A stretch of DNA of 64,000 bases from Methanobrevibacter ruminantium M1 (GCF_000024185.1 NC_013790.1:1015501-1079500), one strand, 5' to 3'; positions 17,624 to 27,520 are shown, counted from the first letter of the stretch. Made by a program: numbers and translations. The notes: generated from the letters alone by a model not told the origin.

Positions 17624-20600
17624 TTTTAATCCCAAAATGGTCTGATTTTAACATCAATATCTGAATCAATATTGATATTATTCTTGAAATTTCAATCCCA
17701 AAATGGTCTGATTTTAACGCTCCAAACTTATCAGCATTTTCAGATTTATAATAAATTTCAATCCCAAAATGGTCTGATTTTAACTCATCATTTCCATCTA
17801 CGATTGGTTCGTTAAAAAATTTCAATCCCAAAATGGTCTGATTTTAACTTACGAGAGTAACATTCTTCTGAAGCACAGTTGGTAAATTTCAATCCCAAAA
17901 TGGTCTGATTTTAACAGGTAATAATATGAAATTACCACTACTGTTGGAGTAGATTTCAATCCCAAAATGGTCTGATTTTAACAAAACCATTCTCCAATAA
18001 TATCTTCTGTGCATATTGATTTCAATCCCAAAATGGTCTGATTTTAACCACACTTTTGACACCATAATGGACTCTTTCTTGATTTCAATCCCAAAATGGT
18101 CTGATTTTAACATTCATTCCCCCTTACTAATTCTACAAGTTTAAAAATTTCAATCCCAAAATGGTCTGATTTTAACTAGAGACAGTACAACTCAATATGG
18201 ATTAAATAGTGAGATTTCAATCCCAAAATGGTCTGATTTTAACAGAATCTACGAGAATTATTCTATCATAACTGGTTATATTTCAATCCCAAAATGGTCT
18301 GATTTTAACATTCTGCTGATGGATTAAGTTGCACTTTATCTGCTAAATTTCAATCCCAAAATGGTCTGATTTTAACTAATCCTAACCTTTATCGGTAACT
18401 TGATATTGCAAATTTCAATCCCAAAATGGTCTGATTTTAACCCAAAAAAAACATAAAAAAAAGACTCGGTAGTATTTCAATCCCAAAATGGTCTGATTTT
18501 AACTCATCTATGTCTGCCCCATATTGTATGATTCCGTTATTTCAATCCCAAAATGGTCTGATTTTAACTCATCTATGTCTGCCCCATATTGTATGATTCC
18601 GTTATTTCAATCCCAAAATGGTCTGATTTTAACTATTTGGTAGAGTCAAACCACATCGGACAGTCATCTATTTCAATCCCAAAATGGTCTGATTTTAACA
18701 CAAAGTAGAATTAAATCTTGGTAACTGGGTAACATTTCAATCCCAAAATGGTCTGATTTTAACGTTTGACTATCACTATCGTGGATGATATTGAGCATAT
18801 TTCAATCCCAAAATGGTCTGATTTTAACATAAATTATTGTTTAATAAAGAACCTGATAAGTTTAATTTCAATCCCAAAATGGTCTGATTTTAACCTTAGT
18901 CCAGTATTGGCACCTATGACTAGTGTTAATTTCAATCCCAAAATGGTCTGATTTTAACGGTGCTGAGTTATATGATGTGGAAATTGATTTTAAATTTCAA
19001 TCCCAAAATGGTCTGATTTTAACCAGAAAGCGATGTTTGGAGAGTTCTTTGAAGATGCTATTTCAATCCCAAAATGGTCTGATTTTAACTATGTATGTTC
19101 CGATGATTAGTATCATTGTGTTGAAATTTCAATCCCAAAATGGTCTGATTTTAACACGGACATATAATTTATGATACAAGCAATGTATACAAATTTCAAT
19201 CCCAAAATGGTCTGATTTTAACCAGCTTACAAAGAAATAATCGCTGATATCAGTAATAGATTTCAATCCCAAAATGGTCTGATTTTAACAATGACCTTAT
19301 GGATAATACTAAAACAGTTAAAAAATTTCAATCCCAAAATGGTCTGATTTTAACTGTGCTAGTTAATGCTAATCCTGCTCCTTCATATATTTCAATCCCA
19401 AAATGGTCTGATTTTAACTAGAACCTTTCAAGGAAGACATAGTCTGCTATTGTAATTTCAATCCCAAAATGGTCTGATTTTAACCTTGCAGAACTGGACT
19501 TGCTCCTAGAATACAATTAATTTCAATCCCAAAATGGTCTGATTTTAACATACATATCAAAGACCCTCATATCCGAAACAATGTAATTTCAATCCCAAAA
19601 TGGTCTGATTTTAACTCTTCGATTTCGTGGAATAATTGTGTGAAATCGAATTTCAATCCCAAAATGGTCTGATTTTAACATGTCACCTTGTCCTTAAGTG
19701 GTGTCTTAAGTCCTAATTTCAATCCCAAAATGGTCTGATTTTAACCAGTAGAATTCGATGCACAAAGGACAATGAGTAGATTTCAATCCCAAAATGGTCT
19801 GATTTTAACGCTCCAAACTTATCAGCATTTTCAGATTTATAATAAATTTCAATCCCAAAATGGTCTGATTTTAACTCATCATTTCCATCTACGATTGGTT
19901 CGTTAAAAAATTTCAATCCCAAAATGGTCTGATTTTAACTTACGAGAGTAACATTCTTCTGAAGCACAGTTGGTAAATTTCAATCCCAAAATGGTCTGAT
20001 TTTAACGCACTTGGAACTGCCGATGGTGTCGGAAACATCTTATTTCAATCCCAAAATGGTCTGATTTTAACGAAAAGACATCATGTCAACAATTATGAAT
20101 TGGAAGAATTTCAATCCCAAAATGGTCTGATTTTAACTTGATGATTTTATACATTCTTTTAGTTTAGAACGTATTTCAATCCCAAAATGGTCTGATTTTA
20201 ACCCAGAGTTGATAAAAAATGTACAAAACAGTTATTAAATTTCAATCCCAAAATGGTCTGATTTTAACGCGAGGAGTGCCTAAATTCACATTCAAGCAAT
20301 ACTAATTTCAATCCCAAAATGGTCTGATTTTAACGACAATGAAATTAAGAAATTAAAATCATTATTGGATATTTCAATCCCAAAATGGTCTGATTTTAAC
20401 CCTTACCATCGCTTCAGATTAGCAGAAACTACTGAATTTCAATCCCAAAATGGTCTGATTTTAACTCCAAGGTTGGCTACTTCAATGATACTGACTCTTT
20501 GATTTCAATCCCAAAATGGTCTGATTTTAACTTTACGTTGTCCTGTACCGCTTTCATCATCAACCATATTTCAATCCCAAAATGGTCTGATTTTAACTCG

Positions 20601-21651
20601 CAATAACACCGAAATTATCTAATACGAATTCATATTTCAATCCCAAAATGGTCTGATTTTAACTGCAGAAGCCCAGTTCCAAATCTTCAACTTGGACAAA
20701 TTTCAATCCCAAAATGGTCTGATTTTAACTTGTAAATTTATAGGGAATAAGACTACTGAAGAAAGATTTCAATCCCAAAATGGTCTGATTTTAACCTTTA
20801 GTAAATGGGGGGGGCAAACTTTTAGTAAAATATTCAATCCCCAAAATGGGTCTGATTTTAACCTGTGTGTATAGTTGAAGTTGCAATTGTTGATATATTT
20901 CAATCCCAAAATGGTCTGATTTTAACGTGCAAGTCCTCCAATAGATTATTTCCTCCCCTATATTTCAATCCCAAAATGGTCTGATTTTAACCCATATTCT
21001 CTCACCCAAATATAAGAATAGGATTTTGATTTCAATCCCAAAATGGTCTGATTTTAACTCCTCTGGAGCATAATAATTGAATCCTAATTTTAAATTTCAA
21101 TCCCAAAATGGTCTGATTTTAACAATTCAAATCCAACGATGTAATTTCCATCGCTTACATTTCAATCCCAAAATGGTCTGATTTTAACTATTTAGGATTG
21201 AAGAAATTGTTAATGATTGTATTGAATTTCAATCCCAAAATGGTCTGATTTTAACTGAAACAAGTTCAAGCCAAGTATAACACCTTTTCAAGATTTCAAT
21301 CCCAAAATGGTCTGATTTTAACAAATTTATTGATATCTTATTTTTATGCCTTTTTTTAATTTCAATCCCAAAATGGTCTGATTTTAACTGTTCAGTCTCT
21401 ACAATTAAGTCCTCTAGGTTTATATTTCAATCCCAAAATGGTCTGATTTTAACCCGAACCTTACTTTGAAGATGAGGAAACCTTTGAAGATAATTTCAAT
21501 CCCAAAATGGTCTGATTTTAACAAACAAGAAAACACTGCAACTAGTAATATTTTCTATATTTCAATCCCAAAATGGTCTGATTTTAACTATGTTGATGCG
21601 AAATACCCTAACAGCTTCAGGATTTCAATCCCAAAATGGTCTGATTTTAAC
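17623..21651 (-). CRISPR. Type I-B CRISPR array, 62 repeats and 61 spacers, read on the minus strand
   Basis: I counted 62 copies of a 30-base repeat (plus strand ATTTCAATCCC...GATTTTAAC) with spacers of about 34-38 bases. On the minus strand the repeat starts GTTAAAATC and ends ATTGAAAT, the 8-base crRNA 5' handle typical of type I-B. Transcription therefore runs right to left, from a leader beyond 21651. The first copy at 17623-17652, next to cas2, has one change (C to T at plus-strand repeat position 5), as expected of the oldest, leader-distal end. The copy at 20832-20862 is 31 bases with extra C and G. Spacers at 17719-17885 recur exactly at 19810-19976, and the spacers at 18504 and 18569 are identical. 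Open frames seen inside the array are repeat artefacts. Confidence 0.99.
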
Positions 21652-22007
21652 AGGCGAGAATTTTCGCCTAAATACCCCTTTTACACATTAATATTTGTCC
21701 ATTTTTTAATTTAAAATTTTCGAATGGTAAAAAAGAATTTATTTAAAACAATCAACATTTAACTTAAATCTCTTAAAATTATTAAATAATAACATATTCT
21801 TATTTAAATTTTATTCAAATTATTTTTATAATGATATTTTTCATTTAGATAATTAACAAGTTTCTAAAAGTTATTTAAAACAATTTTTAAAAATTACTTA
21901 ACTAAGTTTAATTATAAAAACACTTGGATCGACAGAATTCTTAACATAAAATTATATAAAAACCAAACCACAAACTATTAACAACAAAACATAAAAGGGT
22001 TAACAAT
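21652..22007 (-). promoter_or_regulatory. CRISPR leader region with adjoining inverted repeat
   Basis: This AT-rich gene-free stretch follows the leader-proximal repeat. Directly at the repeat border lies a perfect inverted repeat, AGGCGA (21652-21657) and TCGCCT (21664-21669). On the minus strand a TTTAAATAAA box near 21735-21746 could be the TATA element. Beyond about 21800 the sequence is plain AT-rich DNA with the promoter of the decayed gene at 22008. Confidence 0.6.
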
Positions 22008-22686
22008 ATGGTCTTTTGTTCTAGCTGTGGAAAGGAAAACACCTCTGAAAGCATATTCTGCATCGGATGAGAATCCATCCTAATCAAACAAGAATGCCTC
22101 AATATAAAATCATATCACGACTTTAACGATCTTCTGACTGTTGAAAATTAAAAAGCTCTTGAAGAGCTGTCCTTCATATAATCATACCAAACAATCTTAA
22201 ATCAAGGCAAGTCAAACTATGAGGAACTGCTCGAAGACATGCCAGAGCAAAAAAGACAACCCATGGACATACTCTCAAAGATTGCACTTAAAACACTTGT
22301 TTTTACAAAGATAAACTACAAGTCACGCGGAGCTGAATTAGGCAGCTATTCATTCAATCTCATAAACATAGGCAATAGATTGAACAAGGCCAATCAGATA
22401 TCCGAGCTTATCCACGAGATTACAACCACATCGTTGCTGAAATATACGAGCAGGTACTTATGTATCTTCTTGAGGCAAAGACTGATGTACTAGAGGCATT
22501 CGTATGGTTTGCTATGGAATATGGGAAATTATGCACTTTATGTGACGCAACATAGTCACTTGGAGTGATGTTGATACAATGCTTGAACTTGTTTCAAATT
22601 ATGGATTAGATATTGAAGAAGGTTAGGATGTTCGTGTAGAAAGCGTTGATGAAACTGCAATGAATATTATTAAATCATATATTTAA
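22008..22686 (+). pseudogene. Decayed zinc-ribbon protein gene
   Basis: ATG 22008 follows AAAGGG and reads MVFCSSCGKENTSESIFCIG, a zinc ribbon broken by TGA exactly where the last Cys-x-x-Cys would finish. In-frame TAA stops follow near 22149 and 22176. A readable stretch (22239-22493) is then followed by a frame change (HE..YNHIVAEIYEQVLMYLLEAKTDVLEAF) and further TAG stops near 22550 and 22625, ending in DETAMNIIKSYI at 22686. With at least five lesions this is a true pseudogene rather than a sequencing fault. It lies next to the CRISPR leader. Confidence 0.8.
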
Positions 22687-22729
22687 TTTTAACCAAATTA
22701 AAGAGATTAAATTATAAAAAGTGATTATC

Positions 22730-23431
22730 ATGGACGAATGGAAAGTAGGAGACCCTTCTGATTGGGGAGACCATGTTGGAGTGCCAGACATTCCCTATAT
22801 GGGATACATAAATGATGATGGATATGAAGAGGACTATTCCACATTCCCTGAGGAAAATGGTGGCAGCAAGCCTAAAAGCCTGGGCTCTCCAGAGGAAGAT
22901 CATGGAAAGATATTGTTAGTAAAGGCAAAGGTATATCTGAAATGGGGAAATCTTGATGGTGCCATGAGCTGCATAAATCAGGCAATAGACATATTCAAGA
23001 ATAGCAGACGGATCGGTTACTATGAGAATTCATTGCATGTAAAAGGAATGATTTATGAAAAAATGGAGCAATATGCAAGAGCTCTCTTTTTTTATCACAA
23101 GGCATTTAAAGTCGGAGAATGCGTGAGCAATGCTTTTGATGACAGAAATAAATTGATTGATGGAGACAAGATAGACATCTTGAAAGAGCAGTTCAAGGAT
23201 TATCGCACTGCCTATCCCTTTGGAAGTTCTTTAAAGAGGGATGATTTCATAATCTATTGGGATTTGGCATGGCGCATAAACGAGGATAGTAGCGACACTG
23301 AAAAATTGGAATTGGCATTGGAAGTGATTGGTTTTGTCAAAAGAATGGCGCCGAGTATTGAATTTGTAGGAAGGGAAAAGGAACTTTATGAAAACCTTGA
23401 AAAGGAGATTCTAGAGAAGATCAATAAATAA
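22730..23431 (+). CDS. Tetratricopeptide-repeat protein
   Basis: A 233-residue soluble protein. ATG 22730 follows AGTGATTATC; the GTG at 22721 is part of that site. Residues 1-60 are acidic and Gly/Asp-rich. Residues about 62-130 form two TPR units (AKVYLKWGNLDGAMSCINQA and KGMIYEKMEQYARALFFYHKA). The C-terminal half is helical and ends in a charged helix. TPR proteins act as binding scaffolds; the partner is unknown. It is separated from the next zinc-ribbon gene by about 230 bases without recognisable features. Confidence 0.7.
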   Translation: MDEWKVGDPSDWGDHVGVPDIPYMGYINDDGYEEDYSTFPEENGGSKPKSLGSPEEDHGKILLVKAKVYLKWGNLDGAMSCINQAIDIFKNSRRIGYYENSLHVKGMIYEKMEQYARALFFYHKAFKVGECVSNAFDDRNKLIDGDKIDILKEQFKDYRTAYPFGSSLKRDDFIIYWDLAWRINEDSSDTEKLELALEVIGFVKRMAPSIEFVGREKELYENLEKEILEKINK

Positions 23432-23663
23432 ATGTCATTTTAATTTACTTTCCTGCGAGAATCTGACATCATATGCTAAATCACTCATTTAGATTATTGT
23501 ATCTAGCAGGCACTTCTCACTAAAATTCCTAAAAAAATTAAATTTTTATTCGCTCCAAGTATCGAGTGCCTATGTTTTGGCCTCGTTAATTTGAATTCAG
23601 TGAATGATGGCTTTTAAGAGCCATTGAATCTTTAGACTAAATAAATTATGTAAGGTGATAATA

Positions 23664-23843
23664 ATGGGAGAATGTCCTTATTGTGGTAAAGATGTGGACT
23701 TTACAGAAGTCTGTCCTCATTGCGGGGCTGATTTAAGTGAATTTGATGACCGATGTCCCTTTTGCGGAGTACTTATAAGCCGTGCAGCATTGATCTGCCC
23801 TCGCTGTGGGTCAGATGTATACGAATTTTGGTATGGTGATTAA
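23664..23843 (+). CDS. Small protein with four zinc knuckles
   Basis: A 59-residue protein with four CxxC pairs (CPYCG, CPHCG, CPFCG, CPRCG), which make two zinc ribbons. ATG 23664 follows AGGTGA. There is no other domain and no membrane segment. Such double-ribbon microproteins are common in methanogens and may bind nucleic acid or protein. The function is unknown. Confidence 0.75.
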   Translation: MGECPYCGKDVDFTEVCPHCGADLSEFDDRCPFCGVLISRAALICPRCGSDVYEFWYGD

Positions 23844-24483
23844 TTGGGTAGTGATTAATTGCCTTTTGCTTTTTTTTTTAATTCATTTTAAGATTTTTTT
23901 TTAGTTTATGATGGATTATAAATTCATCATTGATTTTTTTTTTATTTAGTTGCTTTCTTATAGGAATCATTTTCTTGATTTTTTTATTTAGTGCTTTCTA
24001 TAGGATGCATTTTATTACCCTATTCTTCTGTTTTTTTTACTTATTTTGCATAGTTTACTATTTATTATAAATAGTTAATAGTTCGTTATTATTTTAATTT
24101 TAATGTATAATCTGCCATATTAAATCATTTTAAATGATTATTAGTTTTAAAATACTCTTTTGAGTTAAATTTATTATTTGAGGATAAATCACTATCTATA
24201 AATGATTTTTGTTGCGATTAAAAAATTTATTTGAAAGGTTGATTTATTTTTAATTGAAATTTATAGTGATTTTGTTATGTAGTTTTCATTCAACTGAAAT
24301 TTATAGTGATTTTATGATATAATTTTCATTTAACTGAAAACTAAATATGCGATGAATTTAAAATTTTTCAATTTTCTCATATTTTCTTACCTTATCCCTT
24401 TTTTTAATTTTCACATTGCAAACTTTTTTATAAAGATTTATAAACCCCCTAATAAATACTACTATTAGTAAAAGGGTGTTAGC
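23844..24483. other. AT-rich intergenic region with short repeats
   Basis: No gene is seen. Two 41-base copies starting TGAAATTTATAGTGATTTT lie at 24254 and 24295. A looser duplicate around TTTAGT(T)GCTTTCT(TA)TAGGA lies near 23945-24010. AAGGGTG before 24484 is the ribosome binding site of the next gene. Confidence 0.5.
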
Positions 24484-24963
24484 ATGGATAGAAAGGACAT
24501 CATAATCATAATACTCGTTCTCATAATCATATCACTATTGGCATTGGGCCTTCATAATCATCAAGTAACTGACCAAGGCACTGACCTATATCGCACTGTA
24601 AAGGTATCTCCTAGCTTTTCGCTGGATGTTCCACTCTCAAGCAACCTTACAAGGGAAAACGTCAGCGAAAACATGTATATTGTAAACGACTACCAAAACG
24701 ACATTCAAATAATCTCATTCAATATGAAGAATGCCTCTAAGATGGACCTTATCGAGGACGGCTACCAATATCTCAAGAGAGAGGAGTCATATAAGTTCGG
24801 TGCAGAGGAGATCATTAAGATATCCAATCATACCGTATGGCACAATAAGGATGATGGCAGCTATATTGCATTCTTTTCACCTAACAATACAGAGGACAAT
24901 ATAATGCTTGTAACTCATGACAATATCACTATGGCTCGCATATTATCTAGCGCAAGGTATTGA
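24484..24963 (+). CDS. Membrane-anchored protein of unknown function
   Basis: A 159-residue protein. One N-terminal hydrophobic helix (IIIIILVLIIISLLALGL, residues 6-23) acts as anchor or uncleaved signal. The outside part of about 130 residues is mixed alpha/beta (SPSFSLDVPLSSN, MYIVNDYQNDIQIISFNMKN, IKISNHTVWHNKDDGSYIAFF) with Asn-x-Ser/Thr sites. It may be a PsbP-like or DUF4367-like extracellular fold, but I cannot assign it. AAGGGTG precedes the ATG and a hairpin terminator follows. Confidence 0.6.
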   Translation: MDRKDIIIIILVLIIISLLALGLHNHQVTDQGTDLYRTVKVSPSFSLDVPLSSNLTRENVSENMYIVNDYQNDIQIISFNMKNASKMDLIEDGYQYLKREESYKFGAEEIIKISNHTVWHNKDDGSYIAFFSPNNTEDNIMLVTHDNITMARILSSARY

Positions 24964-24971
24964 TGATTTTA

Positions 24972-25000
24972 TATGCTTTCCATATGGAAAGCATTCTTTT
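24972..25000 (+). terminator. Hairpin terminator
   Basis: ATGCTTTCC (24972-24980) pairs with GGAAAGCAT (24985-24993) around ATAT, followed by T-rich sequence. The stem resembles that at 28632. Confidence 0.75.
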
Positions 25001-25504
25001 ACTTTTTTCATTTTTTACTCATTTTTTTTTATTTTTTTAAGCTTTAAGAATTTCTTATTAATTTTAAATATTGATAATCCTTATTTAACTCACAATCCCA
25101 TTTAAGCCTTTTTAATTTCCCTATTTGTTTCATACATTACTAACTTTTTATAAATAGTTATATATGGTTAATTTTATCTATAAGCTTTTTATATAACTTA
25201 ATTTTTTATAATAAGAATTCTAAATTAGTTATATTTATATAACATAAAAATAATAAGTTATTTCAGTAATTAATTTGCTCTAGCAAGTTATTCCAGAGTC
25301 AGGTCAATTTTGATTTCAAAATGTGAAATTGATTTGAACTCGTAAAATTGTTGTAATCTCGTAAAATTGATGTAAAATTGTTAAATTGATGTCATCGTGC
25401 TAAATTGATTTCATTTCGTAAATTCAAACCCTTAAAATCGGAATATTTAAATATAAGTACTTATAGACTAAATTTACAATTTAAAGATAAAAGAGGTGAC
25501 AATC
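25001..25504. other. Intergenic region with TCGTAAAATT-type repeats
   Basis: No gene is seen. Between about 25294 and 25430 the motif TCGTAAA(A)TTG with ATTGATTT/ATTGATGT neighbours recurs four to five times. Related wording is found at 63421-63530. AATATTTAAATATAAG near 25441-25458 may be the TATA region of the next gene. Confidence 0.45.
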
Positions 25505-26710
25505 ATGACATCTGAGATTATGATTTTAACACCAACTGCAGTGGTTTTAGCGGCGGACAGTGCAGTTACAATAAGCGATATAAAAACTTATGATGGAGCA
25601 AATAAATTATTTTACCTTAGCAATAAACCTCCAATGGGAGCATTAATATATAATCTTGCAGATTTTGTAGATATTCCAATAGAAACAATCATTAAGGAAT
25701 TTAGAAGAAAGATTGATGGAAAAGAGGATTTAAGCCTTATAGAAATAAAAGATGAATTCGAAAAATATTTGCATCAGATAATTTCCAAATCAAGGTCTAC
25801 TTTAAGTTTCCAAGAGCAATTGGATTATTTTATAGAATTTATTCAAGAAGAATTGTCTTATGTAGATTTTGATGAATTTAAAATTGGTTTAAAAGATGAA
25901 CTTTCTGATTTTGATATTGGTCTTTTAGGCGATTTTAAAGATGAGGTTCAATCACAGATTGATTTGTATGAAGATAAATTTAGTTTAGCACTTCCAGATG
26001 ATTGCAATGGTTTGGATGAAGAAGATTTTATATCGGATTTAAAAAAATTGTTTATCTGTAATATGTTTTTAATGCCTTTTATTGGCATAGCAATATCTGG
26101 CTTTGAGAAAGATGAAATGTTTCCTTCATTTATTCATTTTAAGATAAATTATTTGTATGATGAAGAATTTCTTTTAAGGGATGTTGAATTTGGATCAATA
26201 GGGGATGAGGAAGTTATATTAAAGGCATTAGCTCAAGATGATGTAATAAATACCTTTTTAAATTCTATTGATTCAAAAACCGAAAGGGCATTGGAAGATT
26301 TTTTTATAGAGTTTAAAAATTTTTTATTTAATTATATTGAATATTGTATTAAATCTAATGAGGATATTAGTGAGGAGAATGAAAATTTCTTATTAGAAAA
26401 CATATCTGATATGGAATTTTCTGATGAAAAAGTTAGAAATATTTTTATTGGTTTTATAGAATGTTTGAAAGCAAAACAGAAGAAACCAATTTTAGACTCA
26501 ATTTCTGTTTTGCCAAAAGGAGAATTAAGTAATTTGGCGGATTCTTTAATAGGTATCACTTCTTTAAGAAGGAAAATTGAAGATGAAGTAGAGACAGTTG
26601 GAGGACCTATAGATGTTGCTATTATTACTAAGGGTGATGGCTTTGTTTGGATTAAATGTCATGATAGTTTTGATAAGGACTTAAACCCTCAGTTTTTTGA
26701 TAGTAATTGA
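25505..26710 (+). CDS. Proteasome-like Ntn-hydrolase family protein
   Basis: A 401-residue protein. ATG 25505 follows AGGTGACAATC and is directly followed by a Thr codon. If Met is removed, the N-terminus (TSEIMILTPTAVVLAADSAVT) lines up without gaps with the start of archaeal proteasome beta subunits: nucleophile T1, acidic D17 and, in NKLF, K33, the three residues needed for Ntn catalysis. GALIYNL fits the next strand, and the end (GGPIDVAIITKGDGFVWIKC) resembles late beta strands. Between them lies an acidic helical insert of roughly 200 residues, which makes it twice the usual beta-subunit length. It could be a self-contained peptidase with a built-in lid. The alignment is from memory, not computed. 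The small basic gene at 26747 follows after 36 bases. Confidence 0.65.
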   Translation: MTSEIMILTPTAVVLAADSAVTISDIKTYDGANKLFYLSNKPPMGALIYNLADFVDIPIETIIKEFRRKIDGKEDLSLIEIKDEFEKYLHQIISKSRSTLSFQEQLDYFIEFIQEELSYVDFDEFKIGLKDELSDFDIGLLGDFKDEVQSQIDLYEDKFSLALPDDCNGLDEEDFISDLKKLFICNMFLMPFIGIAISGFEKDEMFPSFIHFKINYLYDEEFLLRDVEFGSIGDEEVILKALAQDDVINTFLNSIDSKTERALEDFFIEFKNFLFNYIEYCIKSNEDISEENENFLLENISDMEFSDEKVRNIFIGFIECLKAKQKKPILDSISVLPKGELSNLADSLIGITSLRRKIEDEVETVGGPIDVAIITKGDGFVWIKCHDSFDKDLNPQFFDSN

Positions 26711-26746
26711 TAATTTTAATTTAGATTAATTGTTGGATGTGGATAA

Positions 26747-26923
26747 ATGCATTATTTAGAAAAATATAAATTAAAATCTTTTAGAAGGAAACCTAAAGTT
26801 TTTAGAAGAAAATACAATCCCTTCCCTGAAGGATTTGTAGAGAATTTTGTTAGAAAAAGCTTTGGAGAAATTTTGGATTCAAAAATGGATAATTCAAATC
26901 AACTTTCAAAAGAAGATAAATGA
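26747..26923 (+). CDS. Small basic protein next to the Ntn-hydrolase gene
   Basis: A 58-residue frame starting at ATG 26747, after GGATGTGGAT. The N-terminal half is very basic (LKSFRRKPKVFRRKYNPF), the second half amphipathic (EGFVENFVRKSFGEILDSK). No other start fits the strand or spacing. It lies 36 bases after the preceding stop, so the two are likely co-transcribed. It may be a partner or substrate of that protein; this is inference. Confidence 0.55.
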   Translation: MHYLEKYKLKSFRRKPKVFRRKYNPFPEGFVENFVRKSFGEILDSKMDNSNQLSKEDK

Positions 26924-27093
26924 TTAATTAGGATATAATTTTCTTCTTAAATTTGAATATCCTAAAAAGATGTGGAAAAGTATTTAAATGGCGAAACTTA
27001 TAGAACTATGTAGAACTTTTCTGTTTTTATTTATTGGGGTGATAATAAATTTAAGCATATTTCTTAGAAGTTCATATTAAATGGGGGGTTTAA

Positions 27094-27426
27094 ATGAATT
27101 TATATAAGGATATATTCTATCTGGCAGGCTTTATTTGCCATCAGAAGCCAGAGAGATCATTTCACATATCCCACTGCCAATTGCCATTCTGTGCAAGATG
27201 CTGTGGAATCATCATATCTGTCATCGCTTCATTTATCCTCGCTCAGTTTGTAGCCTTTCCAATGAATGCCCTGGCTTTTCTTCTCTTTGTCCCAATGATT
27301 GTAGATGGGCTTGTGCAGAAGTATACCGATTATGAAAGCACAAATTTCAGAAGATTCATAACAGGCTTCTTATTTGGATTCGCTTATGTCTATGTATTTT
27401 ACATGTTTGGATTGAACGCTTTATGA
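27094..27426 (+). CDS. DUF2085 family membrane protein
   Basis: A 110-residue protein. The start carries FICHQKPERSFHISHCQLPFCARCCGI, the CHQ-x-x-x-RSF and CARCxG motifs of the DUF2085 family, a small membrane family with possible metal binding through Cys and His. Three hydrophobic helices follow (about 38-60, 61-75 and 90-108). GGGGGG precedes the ATG. The function is unknown. It is followed 19 bases later by a 24-residue membrane peptide frame with its own strong ribosome binding site. Confidence 0.85.
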   Translation: MNLYKDIFYLAGFICHQKPERSFHISHCQLPFCARCCGIIISVIASFILAQFVAFPMNALAFLLFVPMIVDGLVQKYTDYESTNFRRFITGFLFGFAYVYVFYMFGLNAL

Positions 27427-27445
27427 TTTTGGGGGTGTATTATTA

Positions 27446-27520
27446 ATGATAGGCACTTTTTTAATGATAATGGGAGCAATCTTCTTGCTTTTATTATGTG
27501 CTGGCTCTTGCAGCGATTAG
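27446..27520 (+). CDS. Possible 24-residue membrane micropeptide
   Basis: ATG 27446 lies nine bases after GGGGGTG (27431-27437), one of the strongest ribosome binding sites here. It encodes 24 residues: a hydrophobic helix (MIGTFLMIMGAIFLLLLCAG) ending in SCSD. It starts 19 bases after the DUF2085 stop on the same strand, so co-translation is likely. It could act with the DUF2085 protein in the membrane. Confidence 0.5.
   Translation: MIGTFLMIMGAIFLLLLCAGSCSD

Noticed and set aside
17613-21714. Several open frames of 60-84 codons on both strands inside the CRISPR array
   Set aside because: They consist of translated repeats (for example SKWSDFN or KSDHFGIEI) and spacers; no ribosome binding sites.
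22239-22493. 84-codon open frame
   Set aside because: It is the readable middle part of the decayed zinc-ribbon gene 22008-22686, in its original frame.
25330-25430. Possible small CRISPR from TCGTAAAATT repeats
   Set aside because: Repeats are only 8-10 bases, vary, and the spacing is irregular.
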